64,000 bases of DNA from JBGSQR01 sp964509295 (GTDB lineage Bacteria > Desulfobacterota > Desulfuromonadia > Geobacterales > Pseudopelobacteraceae). This document shows, in pieces, positions 42,081 through 52,265 of this stretch. The DNA is taken from assembly GCA_964509295.1 (NCBI GenBank), contig CAZDWS010000013.1:50736-114735 (forward strand). Direction: 5' to 3'. Each line of letters starts with the position of its first letter. The stretch's first letter is position 1. The notes below the pieces were generated by a model. That model saw only the letters and a program-made list of their open reading frames with translations. It was not told where the DNA came from and made no database searches. Both the position numbers and the translations under genes were made by a program.

Positions 42081-45000
42081 TGGATATGGGAACCCTGATA
42101 GGTTACTTCGCCAAACAGTCGGAAGCCAGGATCACTCTCGGACAACTGGGACTGCAAGGCTACAAACGGACTGTGATTCTAAACAAGGATGCCAGTGGAA
42201 AAGTAAGAATATTCGATCCGTTTATCCGGCGTCGAGTGCTGGGAGCAAGCCTGTTTGCATTATTGTTCGCAGTGGTGTTTGTCATTGCTGATCTGTTTAT
42301 GCATGAGCTGAAACTTCAGCCGCTATGGAATGATTACAATTTCAAATGGCTGGTATTGGCAAGTTCCATTACGGGTGCTTTCATATCTTTACTATGGCTT
42401 CGCCGTTCTAGGCTTGGCGTTGAGCAGGATGTTATAAATGATCATGCCGGATGGCTTGTATCCGGAGAATCCATCTTGATTCTCCAGTCACCGGTTGAAT
42501 CCTTAATGCGGCCTGTGGCCATGATGAGGGAAAACAGTGACAACCCGCCTACTCTTTTTGTCATGCACCCAAAGCGCGAACGCAGGTCCGAGTCACGAAA
42601 CCGTGAGACCAAACTCACCCCGGCGCAGATTCAGGAGCATGCTCGACGTCATGCATCAGAACAGCAGGTGGCCAATGATCCATTGCGTAGCGATGAACTG
42701 CTGGATCGACTTAAAAAGTCACGTTTATGGATTCGCCAGATCTGCAAGGATCTGACTGCGGCAAGCCAGATGGAGCAGAAAGCTACACCGGCCGCCGACT
42801 GGATTCTTGACAACGAGTACATTCTGGAAGGAACCGCCCGGGATGTAATTTTGAATCTGCCCAAACGCTACTACCTGCAACTGCCCATACTGGGATCGGA
42901 TCCATACCGGGGAATGCCCTGCATCTATGGCCTGGCAAAAGACCTGGTTTCCCACACGGAATTACGTTTGGACCGGGAAAACATCCTGGCCTTTATCGAG
43001 GCCCACCAGTCTGTCAGGACTCTGACTATCGGTGAACTATGGGCAATTCCGCAGATGCTGCGCATTGCACTGGTCGAAAGCATTCAGAGTTTTGCCGTCA
43101 CCGCCCTGGCCGATCTGCGTGAACGCCAGCTGGCAGAGTTCTGGGCAAACCGGCTGATCGCAGCCAATCGACGCGACTCAAATCAGCTTTTTGTCATACT
43201 GGCGGAACTGGCCAAATTCGAACCAAACCCCAGCCCCTATTTCGGGGCCCAGCTGATCGACCTGCTGTATGACGAGGTTGCTTCCTTAACATCTGTCCAG
43301 AGCTGGCTGGAGCGAACACTAAAAACCCCTCTGCATGACTTCAACCTGCGCGAGCAGAACCGGCAGACCCTGGAGCAGCTGTCCTGCGGCAATGCCTTTA
43401 CCAGTCTGAGACAATTGGCACAGCTGGACTGGCGGGAAATCTTCGAAAAGCTGAGCAAAGTAGAATCCATACTGCGCAGCGATCCTTCAGGAATTTATCC
43501 CGCAATGGACTTCGCAACCCGGGATCGCTGCCGCCGTGCAATTGAAGAACTGGCCAAAGTAGCCGGGCAGACAGAAATTCACGTAGCCAGACAGGTCCTC
43601 AGGCTGGCGAATGAAGCAAAATTGACCGATACAGCCGATTTGAGGCGTACGCACGTGGGCAGCTGGCTGACCGGATCGGGCCGGGCCAGGCTTGCTGCCC
43701 TGCTGCCCTGTCGTGAAAAACTTTATTACCGAACCCTGCAGTGGATTTATTGTCATCACACCGCTGTTTATGTCCTCGGCATCGGTATTTTTTCTATTCT
43801 GATATATTCGTTGATCTTCGCATTAAGACCGCCAGGAAAGCCAGGACCTGTTGAACTATTCCTGATTCCGCTTTCTCTGATTCCCATCAGTCAGCTGGCG
43901 ATTGATATCTACAACTACCTGCTGACACGTTATCTACCGCCTCGACCATTACCCAAAATGGATTACGAGGAGTCCGGAATCCCTGACGAATTCCGGACTC
44001 TGGTTGTTGTCCCCATGATGCTGGTCAATGAGGAAACGATCCGCTCCGAGGTGGAAAAGCTGGAGATACGCTATCTGGCCAACAAGGAGCCAAATCTGAT
44101 CTTTGGTCTTTTCTCGGACTACACAGATTCGGTCACACTGACCAGGGAGGATGACAGCCAGCTGCTTCAGTTCACCATTAACAGTATGAATGAGCTCAAT
44201 CAGCGCAATGGCGAAGACCGTTTTTTCCTTTTTCACCGGGAACGAAAATGGTGTGAGTCGGAACAGAAATACATCGGCTGGGAACGTAAAAGAGGCAAGC
44301 TGGAGGAACTTAACGGCCTGATCGACGGCACCCGCCCCGAATCTGCCGAAGGTCTGGTTCATGTGGGCGATCAGGATCGAATGGCGGATATCCGATTTGT
44401 TATTACTCTGGACAGTGACACCCAGCTGCCGCACGGAACGGCCCGCCGCATGATAGAAACTCTGGCGCACCCGCTCAATCAGCCGCACTTTGATGCCTCA
44501 GGCAATCTGCAGGAAGGCTCCTGCACCATCATCCAGCCGCGGGTCAGCCCGACATTACCAAGTACAACGGCTTCAATTTTCAGCCGGCTCTTTGCCGATG
44601 CGGTCGGCATTGATCCTTATACACAGGCCGTATCCGATGTGTATCAGGATTTGAGCGGTGAAGGATCCTATCATGGCAAGGGAATTTACGATGTGCGTGC
44701 CTTCAGCAGGATACTGGCGGGACGTTTCCCGGAAGATTCGGTTTTAAGCCATGACCTGATCGAAGGCGCCCATGTGCGCGTTGGACTGGCCAGCGATATT
44801 GAGCTTTATGATGAATTTCCCCAGGGCTACCAGAGTTACAGCAGCCGCAGTCATCGCTGGATCAGAGGCGACTGGCAGATTGCCGGCTGGCTTTTGCCAC
44901 GTGTCCCGCAAGCTTTGGAAGGACGTGGAATCAACCCGCTTTCCCATTTCAACCGCTGGAAGATTCTGGACAATCTGCGCCGAAGTCTGTTACCGGCAGC

Positions 45001-48000
45001 CAGCCTGGGAATGCTGATCGTCTCCTGGCTGATTTCACCTGAAATGGGTCTGCTTGCCACCCTGGCGGTTGGTATCCAGCTCCTTTTCCACCCTCTTGCG
45101 CAATCGTTCACCATGGCTACCACAGCAAAAGGCCTGAAGTTTTTCTCCCCTGCAAAACTACTGCACGATCTGTTGCGAGCCACAGCCGATGCGGCTCTGC
45201 TACCGCACCAGGCAGCTGTGGCGCTGGACGCCATTGCCCGGGTCTGCTACCGCCGCCTGATCTCCCGACGCAACCTGCTGGAGTGGGCTGCCCAGGCATC
45301 ACATTGGAGCAGCCGTCGCCGTCAGACAATCTTTGTTGCCAGCCTAACACTGGGCAGCATATTCAGTATTGCCATTGGCTGGGTAATCTGGAAGATCCAG
45401 CCGGCCAGCCTGGCACTGGCCGCTCCACTGCTTCTGTTGTGGCTCCTTTCGCCTGTGCTGGCCTGGGTCCTTAACCTGCGACCGGCCGCAATCAGGACAA
45501 AAACTCTGCCCGAATCGGAGCGGCTCTTTCTCAGACAGGTTGCCAGGCGCACCTGGCGCTATTTTTCCACCTTTGTAAACGCAGAGACATGCTGGCTGCC
45601 GCCTGACAATTATCAGGTTGCCCACCAGAACCGCGCCGCCATGAGAACCAGTCCGACCAATATCGGACTCTGGATGACCAGTGTACTGGGGGCATACGAT
45701 TGCGGCTACATTACCATCAATCAGGTCGTGGATAAACTGACCTGTACCATGAGAAGCATTGACCGGTTGGAGCTTTATAAAGGGCACCTGCTTAACTGGT
45801 ACGATATCCAGACGCTGGTTCCACTGGAACCGCGCTATGTGTCAACTGTGGACAGCGGCAACCTGCTGGGTTCTTTATGGGCCCTGGAACAGGGCCTGAA
45901 TGAGCTGCTTCATGCTCCACTGCTGAACAGCAAGTCCTTTGAAGGGCTGGCAGATACGGGAGCGGTGATCAAACAGATCCAGGCCATGAAAGCAGATTCC
46001 GGCTTGTATTATCAAACACTGGAACAGCTGCTGTTGGAGTGCAATTCCCCGCCAGCCGAATTGGCAGACAAACTGCGCCTGCAACGTCGCATGATGATTG
46101 ATGTCAGTTCGGTTGCAATTGGTTCCGGAAGCGTGCCATGGGCGCTTGAGCTTGAGCAGCAAACCAGGGAATGGATTCAGAACAGCGACCGTTATCTTAT
46201 GTGGATGGAAATCCTCGCTGAAACAAGCCTGCAGCAACTCACGGATCTGGGACCGGAGGCATTGATCGCCATATGTGATGACCTTCATTCTGCCCCCTCC
46301 CTGTTTGAGCTGGCCCATGATCAAATCAAGTCCATGCAGGTTCTTAAAAAAATACGCCAGGCAGCACCACAGAATTGCGTGCATCTTTTTACCTGGCTCG
46401 ACCGGGTTCTGGAAGCATTTGCAAAATCCCGGTGGCTGGCCGGTGAAACACTGGCAACCGCCGAACAGCTGATTACGGATATAAGGAAGCTGTCTGCAGG
46501 TATGAACATGCGTTTTCTGTATGATCAGAAGCGTAAACTATTCACGATTGGTTATAACGTTTCCATCGACCGCCTGGATGCTTCCAGTTACGACCTGCTG
46601 GCCAGTGAAGCAAGACTGGGCAGTTTTGTTGCCATTGCCCGGGGCGATGTGCCGCTGGAGCACTGGTTTTCATTCGGCCGTCCTTACGGAGCTATCGGCA
46701 CTCAAAGGGTGCTTCTCAGCTGGACCGGCACCATGTTCGAATACCTGATGCCGCTGCTGCTACAGAACTCCTACGGCAGTTCACTTCTGGACAAGGCAGC
46801 CCGTGAGGCGGTAGCCATACAAATTGCCTATGGCAAGATGAGGAATGTACCCTGGGGAATTTCCGAGTCGGCCTTTGCGGACCTGGATCAGAACAAGACC
46901 TATCAATATAAGGCCTTTGGTGTTCCGATGCTGGGTTTGAAACGCGGGGTGGAGGAACAGCTGGTTATTGCACCCTATGCAACCCTGCTGGCTCTGAATC
47001 TGGCGCCGGAGGAAACGGTCGCCAACCTGAAACAGTTATCAGCATTGGGGATGCTGGGGGATTTCGGCTATTACGAAGCCATGGACTTCAGTCGGCAACT
47101 GCAACGCAAAGGCAAACGAGGAGTGATTGTGGAGGCCTATATGGCCCATCACCAGGGCATGGGTTTTCTGGCGCTGACAAATTACCTCCATGGCAATCCC
47201 TTCCCACGCCGTTTTCACAGTGATCCAAGGGTGCGTGCATTCGAAGCCCTGCTGCAGGAACGCATACCGACCCTGCCGCCGCTGCACCTGATTTCCACCA
47301 GACAAAGTGAACCGGCTCTACCAGGGGGAGAGGTTGTGGTGCCATCCGGGATCAATTTTATCACCCCGCATACCACAACCCCCAGAAGCCTGCTGCTCAG
47401 CAACGGCAATTACGGCCTGATGATCACCAACAGCGGCGGCGGCTACAGCCAATGGGGCAACCAGGAACTGACACGCTGGAGATCGGACCAGACCTGTGAC
47501 AGCCAGGGTTCTTTCTGCTACATCCATGAACCTGATGAGCGGCAGTTATGGTCCACCACCTATCACCCGATGGCGGGAAATGCCAAAGATTACTCCGTGG
47601 AATTCACACTGGATCGTGCTGTTTTCCGGCGTACTGATAATGGAATCCAGACAGAGACCGAGGTTGTTGTCTCACCGGAAGATGATGTGGAAATCCGCCG
47701 CATTACACTGATCAACCGTTCAAACCGCATCAGGCATCTGAATCTCACCAGCTATGTAGAACTCTCCATGGCGCCCCATAACGCGGACCGGCAGCACCCG
47801 GCCTTCAACAAAATGTTCATACAGACGGAAGCGCTGGAGGAACAGCAGGTCCTGCTGGCCTTCCGCAGACCCCGCAACGACGATGAGGCGCAAATGTACG
47901 TGGCACATTGCATGTCGCTTCAGCAAACCGGGAACGACGGCGGGCCTCAAAAACAATGGCAATTTGAAACCGACCGGAAAGTATTCATCGGCCGGGGGAG

Positions 48001-51000
48001 GACCCTGTCCAACCCGGTTGCGGCAACAGTTGAGCTCCAAAACAGCCAGGGGTTTGTCCTTGATCCGATTCTGAGCCTGCGCCACAGTCTGACGATTCAA
48101 CCGGGCCAACGGATCCAGGTATCCATGATCCTTGCAGTCGGGGCAACACGGGAGCATGTTCTGCTGCTGATGGATAAATTCAGTGACCCGCATGCCATTG
48201 AACGCACCATGGATTTTGCCTGGGGTGCGGCCCAGCAGCAGCTGCAGGTACAACACATTCAGCCGGATGAAGCCCATCGATTCCAGCGGTTGGCAAGTCA
48301 TCTGCTCTTCCCGAATCAATTATTACGAGCTCCCTCGGAACGACTGGAAGAAAACCGCAAGGGACAGTCAGGGCTATGGCCCTATGCCATTTCCGGCGAC
48401 CTGCCGCTGGCCGTGGTTACCATCGGTGAGGTCCGTGATTTAAGCCTGATCCGCCAGATGCTGCAGGCGCACAATTACTGGTTGATGCACGGGCTGTCCA
48501 CTGACCTGGTCATACTTAATGAGGAAGCGGAAAGCTATGATAAACCGCTCCAGCAACGTCTGGAACAGCTGATCCATATCCATTCCCTCTCTGCGGTCAC
48601 AAATAGACCGGGGCGGATTTTTCTCAAGAGTGAGTCACTAATCCCGGAAGAGGACCAAAAGCTTCTCAAGGCGGCAGCCAGCATCGTTTTGGTCGCTGCA
48701 CGCGGAACATTGCCGCAACAACTGGGCGTTCCGGTTGAAATTCCGGAACTGCTGGAACTACTGGTGCGTAAAAAGTTCCAGCGGGAACCATCAACCCCGC
48801 TACCCTTTCTGGAATTGCATTACTTCAACAGCCTGGGAGGTTTCACCCAGGATGGCCATGAATACGCCATTTATCTGGCACCGGGCACTAATACTCCGGC
48901 ACCATGGGTAAATGTCATGGCTAACCCGGACTTCGGCACCATAGTCAGCGAAAGCGGATCAGGATTCACCTGGTTCGGCAACAGCCAGCGCAACCGCCTG
49001 ACCGGCTGGTCAAATGATCCGGTACTGGACCCGGCCTCAGAGGCGCTTTATATCCGCGATGAGGAAAGCGGAGTTTTCTGGTCGCCGACCGCATCACCTA
49101 TTCGTGAGGACAGCGCTTACCGTGCCAGACACGGAGCCGGTTACACCGTCTTTGAACATAACAGCAACGGTATTAAACAGGAGTTGACCGTATTTGTTCC
49201 TGTGGATGAAGAGGGCGGCAAACCGGTCAAGCTGCAACGTTTGAAGCTGACCAACTCATCATCCCGCAAACGGCATCTGTCCATAACCTATTATGTGGAA
49301 CTGACTCTCGGCGAAAACCGGGAAGCATCACAGATGCATGTGGTTACCAACTGGGATACGGAGACCCACGCCATGCTGGCACGCAACCGCTATCACCCGG
49401 AGTATGGAGACAGAATCACTTTTGCCGCCATTACACCGCTGGCTGAATCTTTCGGTGGTGACAGAACAACATTCATAGGCCGTAACCGCACACTGGCCAA
49501 TCCGGCAGCCATGGAATACGTCGGCCTTTCACAACGATGCGGCGCCGGACTGGACCCCTGTGTGGCATTGCGGGTCTCGATTGAGCTTTATCCGGGCGAA
49601 AGCTGCAACGTCAACTGCATGCTGGGCCAGTCGGAATCTGTTGCAGAAGCAAGAAACCTGGTGCTGGGTTATCGTGATGAACAGAACTTAGATGATGCGC
49701 TGGAACAGACCAAAGCCTGGTGGGATAAGCTGCTGGGATCAATAGAAATCCATACTCCGGAACTGGCAGCTGATCTGCTGGTTAATCGCTGGCTGCAATA
49801 TCAGTCGTTGAGCTGCAGAATCTGGGGCCGTTCCGGCTTTTACCAGTCCGGCGGAGCTTACGGATTTCGCGATCAGCTTCAGGATGTCATGGCATTGCTC
49901 TATACAAAACCGGAACTGGCACGCACCCAGATCCTGCTGGCTGCCGGCCGGCAATTCAAGGAGGGGGATGTGCAGCACTGGTGGCATCCGCCAAGTGGAG
50001 CCGGCATCAGGTCCCGCATTACGGACGACCTGCTCTGGCTGCCCTACGTGGTTGCCCAATACGTAAGGACAACCGGCGATGTGGAAATACTGAATGAGGG
50101 AATTACATTCCTGAATGCACCGTTATTGAATCAGGATCAACATGAGGTCTTCTCAACCCCTGAGGTTACCTTTGAAAGGTCTTCACTCTTTGAACACTGT
50201 CAGCGTGCGGTCAGTCACGGGCTGACTACCGGTCCCCACGGCCTGCCGCTGATAGGTACCGGAGACTGGAATGACGGCATGAATCTGGTGGGCAGCAAAG
50301 GAAAAGGCGAGAGTGTCTGGCTGGCCTGGTTCCTGTGTGACCTGCTGAAAGGGATGTCAGAGCTGTCAGACCTGCTGCAGGAATCGGAATTGAGTACAAC
50401 CTATCTGGAAGAGAGGGCGGCATTGATCAAGCGTACGGAGCTGGCCGGCTGGGATGGTCAGTGGTATCTGCGCGGCACATTCGATGACGGTTCACCATTG
50501 GGATCTGCCGCAAACATGGAGGCCAGAATCGATTCCCTGCCCCAATCATGGGCCTGGCTTTCTGGCGCAGCTGACCCGGCACGGGCGGATCAGGCTCTGG
50601 AATCGGCCTGGCAGCACCTTGTCCTGCAGAATGAAGGGATTGTCCTGTTGTTTGAACCGCCCTTCGACAAGACAGTACCATCTCCCGGCTATATCAAAGG
50701 CTACCCGCCCGGTGTGCGCGAAAACGGCGGTCAATATACCCATGCAGCCATCTGGATGGCCATGGCCATGGCCCGCAAGGGTGACGGAGAAAGAGCGCTT
50801 CAGTTACTGCGACTGCTCAACCCGATCGAACATGCCCGCGATGCGGAATCAGTCTGGCATTACGGCGTTGAGCCGTATGTTGTGGCGGCAGATGTGTACC
50901 GGTTACCGGGCAGAGTTGGACAGGGCGGCTGGTCCTGGTATACCGGATCGGCAGCGTGGATGTATCGGGCGTGGGTTGAGGAGGTCATCGGATTAAAACT

Positions 51001-51235
51001 GCGTGGTGAACAGATGGAGATCTATCCGGTTGTCCCGGTATCATGGAAGCACTTCAGTATCAACTATCGTCACAACGATACGGTTTTTGAAATACAGGTG
51101 GAGAATCCCCGGGGCGTGCAGCATGGAGTGGCCTGGATTGAGATTGATGGCAGGCGTTTGCCGGACAATGTGATACCGCTGAAAAATGGTTTGGTGAAAC
51201 ATAATGTAGTCGTAATGATGGGTAAGGCAGACTGA
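42080..51235 (+). CDS. ndvB: Cyclic beta-1,2-glucan synthase (NdvB/ChvB type, GT84-GH94)
   Basis: 3051 residues, a little longer than rhizobial NdvB (about 2850). The N-terminal part has two membrane helices near residues 55-105, then more near 570-620 and 980-1130. The GT84 glycosyltransferase has DSDTQLP near residue 777 (metal-binding DxD) and SHRWIRGDWQ near 925 (Q/RxxRW-like). Two carbohydrate-binding/GH94-type halves follow, and the C-terminal phosphorylase-like domain keeps the acid motif GTGDWNDGMN near residue 2728. The product would be periplasmic cyclic glucan, an osmoprotectant. The start is GTG at 42080 overlapping a leader stop; an ATG two codons on is possible. Confidence 0.92.
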   Translation: MDMGTLIGYFAKQSEARITLGQLGLQGYKRTVILNKDASGKVRIFDPFIRRRVLGASLFALLFAVVFVIADLFMHELKLQPLWNDYNFKWLVLASSITGAFISLLWLRRSRLGVEQDVINDHAGWLVSGESILILQSPVESLMRPVAMMRENSDNPPTLFVMHPKRERRSESRNRETKLTPAQIQEHARRHASEQQVANDPLRSDELLDRLKKSRLWIRQICKDLTAASQMEQKATPAADWILDNEYILEGTARDVILNLPKRYYLQLPILGSDPYRGMPCIYGLAKDLVSHTELRLDRENILAFIEAHQSVRTLTIGELWAIPQMLRIALVESIQSFAVTALADLRERQLAEFWANRLIAANRRDSNQLFVILAELAKFEPNPSPYFGAQLIDLLYDEVASLTSVQSWLERTLKTPLHDFNLREQNRQTLEQLSCGNAFTSLRQLAQLDWREIFEKLSKVESILRSDPSGIYPAMDFATRDRCRRAIEELAKVAGQTEIHVARQVLRLANEAKLTDTADLRRTHVGSWLTGSGRARLAALLPCREKLYYRTLQWIYCHHTAVYVLGIGIFSILIYSLIFALRPPGKPGPVELFLIPLSLIPISQLAIDIYNYLLTRYLPPRPLPKMDYEESGIPDEFRTLVVVPMMLVNEETIRSEVEKLEIRYLANKEPNLIFGLFSDYTDSVTLTREDDSQLLQFTINSMNELNQRNGEDRFFLFHRERKWCESEQKYIGWERKRGKLEELNGLIDGTRPESAEGLVHVGDQDRMADIRFVITLDSDTQLPHGTARRMIETLAHPLNQPHFDASGNLQEGSCTIIQPRVSPTLPSTTASIFSRLFADAVGIDPYTQAVSDVYQDLSGEGSYHGKGIYDVRAFSRILAGRFPEDSVLSHDLIEGAHVRVGLASDIELYDEFPQGYQSYSSRSHRWIRGDWQIAGWLLPRVPQALEGRGINPLSHFNRWKILDNLRRSLLPAASLGMLIVSWLISPEMGLLATLAVGIQLLFHPLAQSFTMATTAKGLKFFSPAKLLHDLLRATADAALLPHQAAVALDAIARVCYRRLISRRNLLEWAAQASHWSSRRRQTIFVASLTLGSIFSIAIGWVIWKIQPASLALAAPLLLLWLLSPVLAWVLNLRPAAIRTKTLPESERLFLRQVARRTWRYFSTFVNAETCWLPPDNYQVAHQNRAAMRTSPTNIGLWMTSVLGAYDCGYITINQVVDKLTCTMRSIDRLELYKGHLLNWYDIQTLVPLEPRYVSTVDSGNLLGSLWALEQGLNELLHAPLLNSKSFEGLADTGAVIKQIQAMKADSGLYYQTLEQLLLECNSPPAELADKLRLQRRMMIDVSSVAIGSGSVPWALELEQQTREWIQNSDRYLMWMEILAETSLQQLTDLGPEALIAICDDLHSAPSLFELAHDQIKSMQVLKKIRQAAPQNCVHLFTWLDRVLEAFAKSRWLAGETLATAEQLITDIRKLSAGMNMRFLYDQKRKLFTIGYNVSIDRLDASSYDLLASEARLGSFVAIARGDVPLEHWFSFGRPYGAIGTQRVLLSWTGTMFEYLMPLLLQNSYGSSLLDKAAREAVAIQIAYGKMRNVPWGISESAFADLDQNKTYQYKAFGVPMLGLKRGVEEQLVIAPYATLLALNLAPEETVANLKQLSALGMLGDFGYYEAMDFSRQLQRKGKRGVIVEAYMAHHQGMGFLALTNYLHGNPFPRRFHSDPRVRAFEALLQERIPTLPPLHLISTRQSEPALPGGEVVVPSGINFITPHTTTPRSLLLSNGNYGLMITNSGGGYSQWGNQELTRWRSDQTCDSQGSFCYIHEPDERQLWSTTYHPMAGNAKDYSVEFTLDRAVFRRTDNGIQTETEVVVSPEDDVEIRRITLINRSNRIRHLNLTSYVELSMAPHNADRQHPAFNKMFIQTEALEEQQVLLAFRRPRNDDEAQMYVAHCMSLQQTGNDGGPQKQWQFETDRKVFIGRGRTLSNPVAATVELQNSQGFVLDPILSLRHSLTIQPGQRIQVSMILAVGATREHVLLLMDKFSDPHAIERTMDFAWGAAQQQLQVQHIQPDEAHRFQRLASHLLFPNQLLRAPSERLEENRKGQSGLWPYAISGDLPLAVVTIGEVRDLSLIRQMLQAHNYWLMHGLSTDLVILNEEAESYDKPLQQRLEQLIHIHSLSAVTNRPGRIFLKSESLIPEEDQKLLKAAASIVLVAARGTLPQQLGVPVEIPELLELLVRKKFQREPSTPLPFLELHYFNSLGGFTQDGHEYAIYLAPGTNTPAPWVNVMANPDFGTIVSESGSGFTWFGNSQRNRLTGWSNDPVLDPASEALYIRDEESGVFWSPTASPIREDSAYRARHGAGYTVFEHNSNGIKQELTVFVPVDEEGGKPVKLQRLKLTNSSSRKRHLSITYYVELTLGENREASQMHVVTNWDTETHAMLARNRYHPEYGDRITFAAITPLAESFGGDRTTFIGRNRTLANPAAMEYVGLSQRCGAGLDPCVALRVSIELYPGESCNVNCMLGQSESVAEARNLVLGYRDEQNLDDALEQTKAWWDKLLGSIEIHTPELAADLLVNRWLQYQSLSCRIWGRSGFYQSGGAYGFRDQLQDVMALLYTKPELARTQILLAAGRQFKEGDVQHWWHPPSGAGIRSRITDDLLWLPYVVAQYVRTTGDVEILNEGITFLNAPLLNQDQHEVFSTPEVTFERSSLFEHCQRAVSHGLTTGPHGLPLIGTGDWNDGMNLVGSKGKGESVWLAWFLCDLLKGMSELSDLLQESELSTTYLEERAALIKRTELAGWDGQWYLRGTFDDGSPLGSAANMEARIDSLPQSWAWLSGAADPARADQALESAWQHLVLQNEGIVLLFEPPFDKTVPSPGYIKGYPPGVRENGGQYTHAAIWMAMAMARKGDGERALQLLRLLNPIEHARDAESVWHYGVEPYVVAADVYRLPGRVGQGGWSWYTGSAAWMYRAWVEEVIGLKLRGEQMEIYPVVPVSWKHFSINYRHNDTVFEIQVENPRGVQHGVAWIEIDGRRLPDNVIPLKNGLVKHNVVVMMGKAD

Positions 51236-51292
51236 ATGTAAAAGACTGATGGAACTTGAATTAATATCGCCTTCGGTTTTCAGTCTATCAAC

Positions 51293-51362
51293 AGGTATTG
51301 GAGATTAAATGGATCGTGTCATAATCGCCAGCAACTATGAGAAACAACCTTTCTGGATCTGA
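51293..51362 (+). other. Repeat of the ndvB leader with a 17-residue ORF
   Basis: CAACAGGTATTGGAGATTAA (51289-51308) closely repeats CAACAGTTACTGGAGATTAA (42017-42036) before the ndvB leader ORF. Here it is followed by an ATG and an ORF of 17 residues (MDRVIIASNYEKQPFWI) ending at 51362. It may be the remnant of a gene that used a duplicated leader. No longer frame follows. The next 130 bases hold no gene, only AGGGCT/AGCCCT that can form a weak hairpin at 51431-51458. Confidence 0.4.
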
Positions 51363-51490
51363 ACAAGTCCAAAGAAATCAGCATTTAGAAATATAGTCGA
51401 GGTGGCAAGACCAGCAGCATCTTAAACAAAAGGGCTCACCCATTTCAGGTAAAGCCCTCTTCTGATTTATTTTGTCCATTTCAAACAAAA

Positions 51491-51517
51491 AGAGGAAACC
51501 ATCAAATGGTTTCCTCT
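51491..51517 (-). terminator. Terminator of the Ala/Ser-rich small protein gene
   Basis: AGAGGAAACCAT, loop of 3, ATGGTTTCCTCT: a perfect 12-base stem, followed on the minus strand by a T run. Confidence 0.88.
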
Positions 51518-51545
51518 AAATAGATCTTAACCAACCAGATATCTT

Positions 51546-51887
51546 TTAAGGACTTGCACTGACAGCCGCATAGGCTTTCACAGCTGATTTTTGAATTGCA
51601 GCCTTATCAGAGTTGGATTTATCGCTTGCAGCCTGTAACGCGCGTTGTTCATCAGCCTTTGTTGTTGAGTCCTTTGCAGCGGATTCTTTGGCTGCTGCAC
51701 TCTTGTCATCGGCCAGCTTCAAAGCCTGTCGCGATATTGTTATAGTGTCTGTCTGAGCAGATTTGACAGACTTTTGCGCATCTTGAGCAACCTGAGGCAC
51801 TGAAGCCTGAAGATCGTTTCTAATCTGAGGGTTTGCCTGGATAGGACTAGCCAAAACACTGTTTGGTGATAAAGCTGCTATTGACAT
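51546..51887 (-). CDS. Ala/Lys/Ser-rich small protein of unknown function
   Basis: 113 residues from the ATG at 51887, which follows the excellent site AAGGAGGTGTGTCAA; a GTG nine bases earlier would overlap that site. There is no signal peptide. Residues 45-60 (SAQTDTITISRQALKLADDK) recall the short 'DTITIS-QALKL' stretch found in flagellum-associated small proteins, while the rest is low-complexity helix (KSAAAKESAAKDSTTKADEQ). I do not recognise a family. A TATACT -10-like box lies about 35 bases upstream of the ribosome site. It stands alone, with its own terminator. Confidence 0.65.
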   Translation of the reverse strand: MSIAALSPNSVLASPIQANPQIRNDLQASVPQVAQDAQKSVKSAQTDTITISRQALKLADDKSAAAKESAAKDSTTKADEQRALQAASDKSNSDKAAIQKSAVKAYAAVSASP

Positions 51888-52265
51888 TTGACACACCTCC
51901 TTACAACATTTTAAAACAGTATACCTTAGTTTTAATCTTCTGCTTATCCATAAAACAATGCAAGCAATTTATTTCATAAAATCTTTAAAAAACAGTAATT
52001 TCAAAATTCAACCGTTTTTTAAACATTACTATTGGCAACAATCAGGCAAACTAAAACATCTACAATAATATGATATGTTCAAATTACACTTGACTTAATT
52101 GTAAATTGGTAATACCACTCTTGAGATTTTCTTAAATCAGCCTATTGTCTTTGTGCTTCCATCATTCAAAATTTGCAGATAAAAGTAAAACCTTCTTACG
52201 ATTTTTCAATTTAGCAACGATGCTTATCAAAATCAAAAAATCATTGAGACAGGAGCACATTTAGC
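51888..52265. other. AT-rich gap without a gene
   Basis: About 380 bases between the divergent small-protein gene and dctA. The sequence is distinctly AT-rich. No ORF with a ribosome-binding site, no sigma-54 element and no clear palindrome was seen, apart from the -10-like TATACT of the leftward gene near 51920. Confidence 0.6.
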
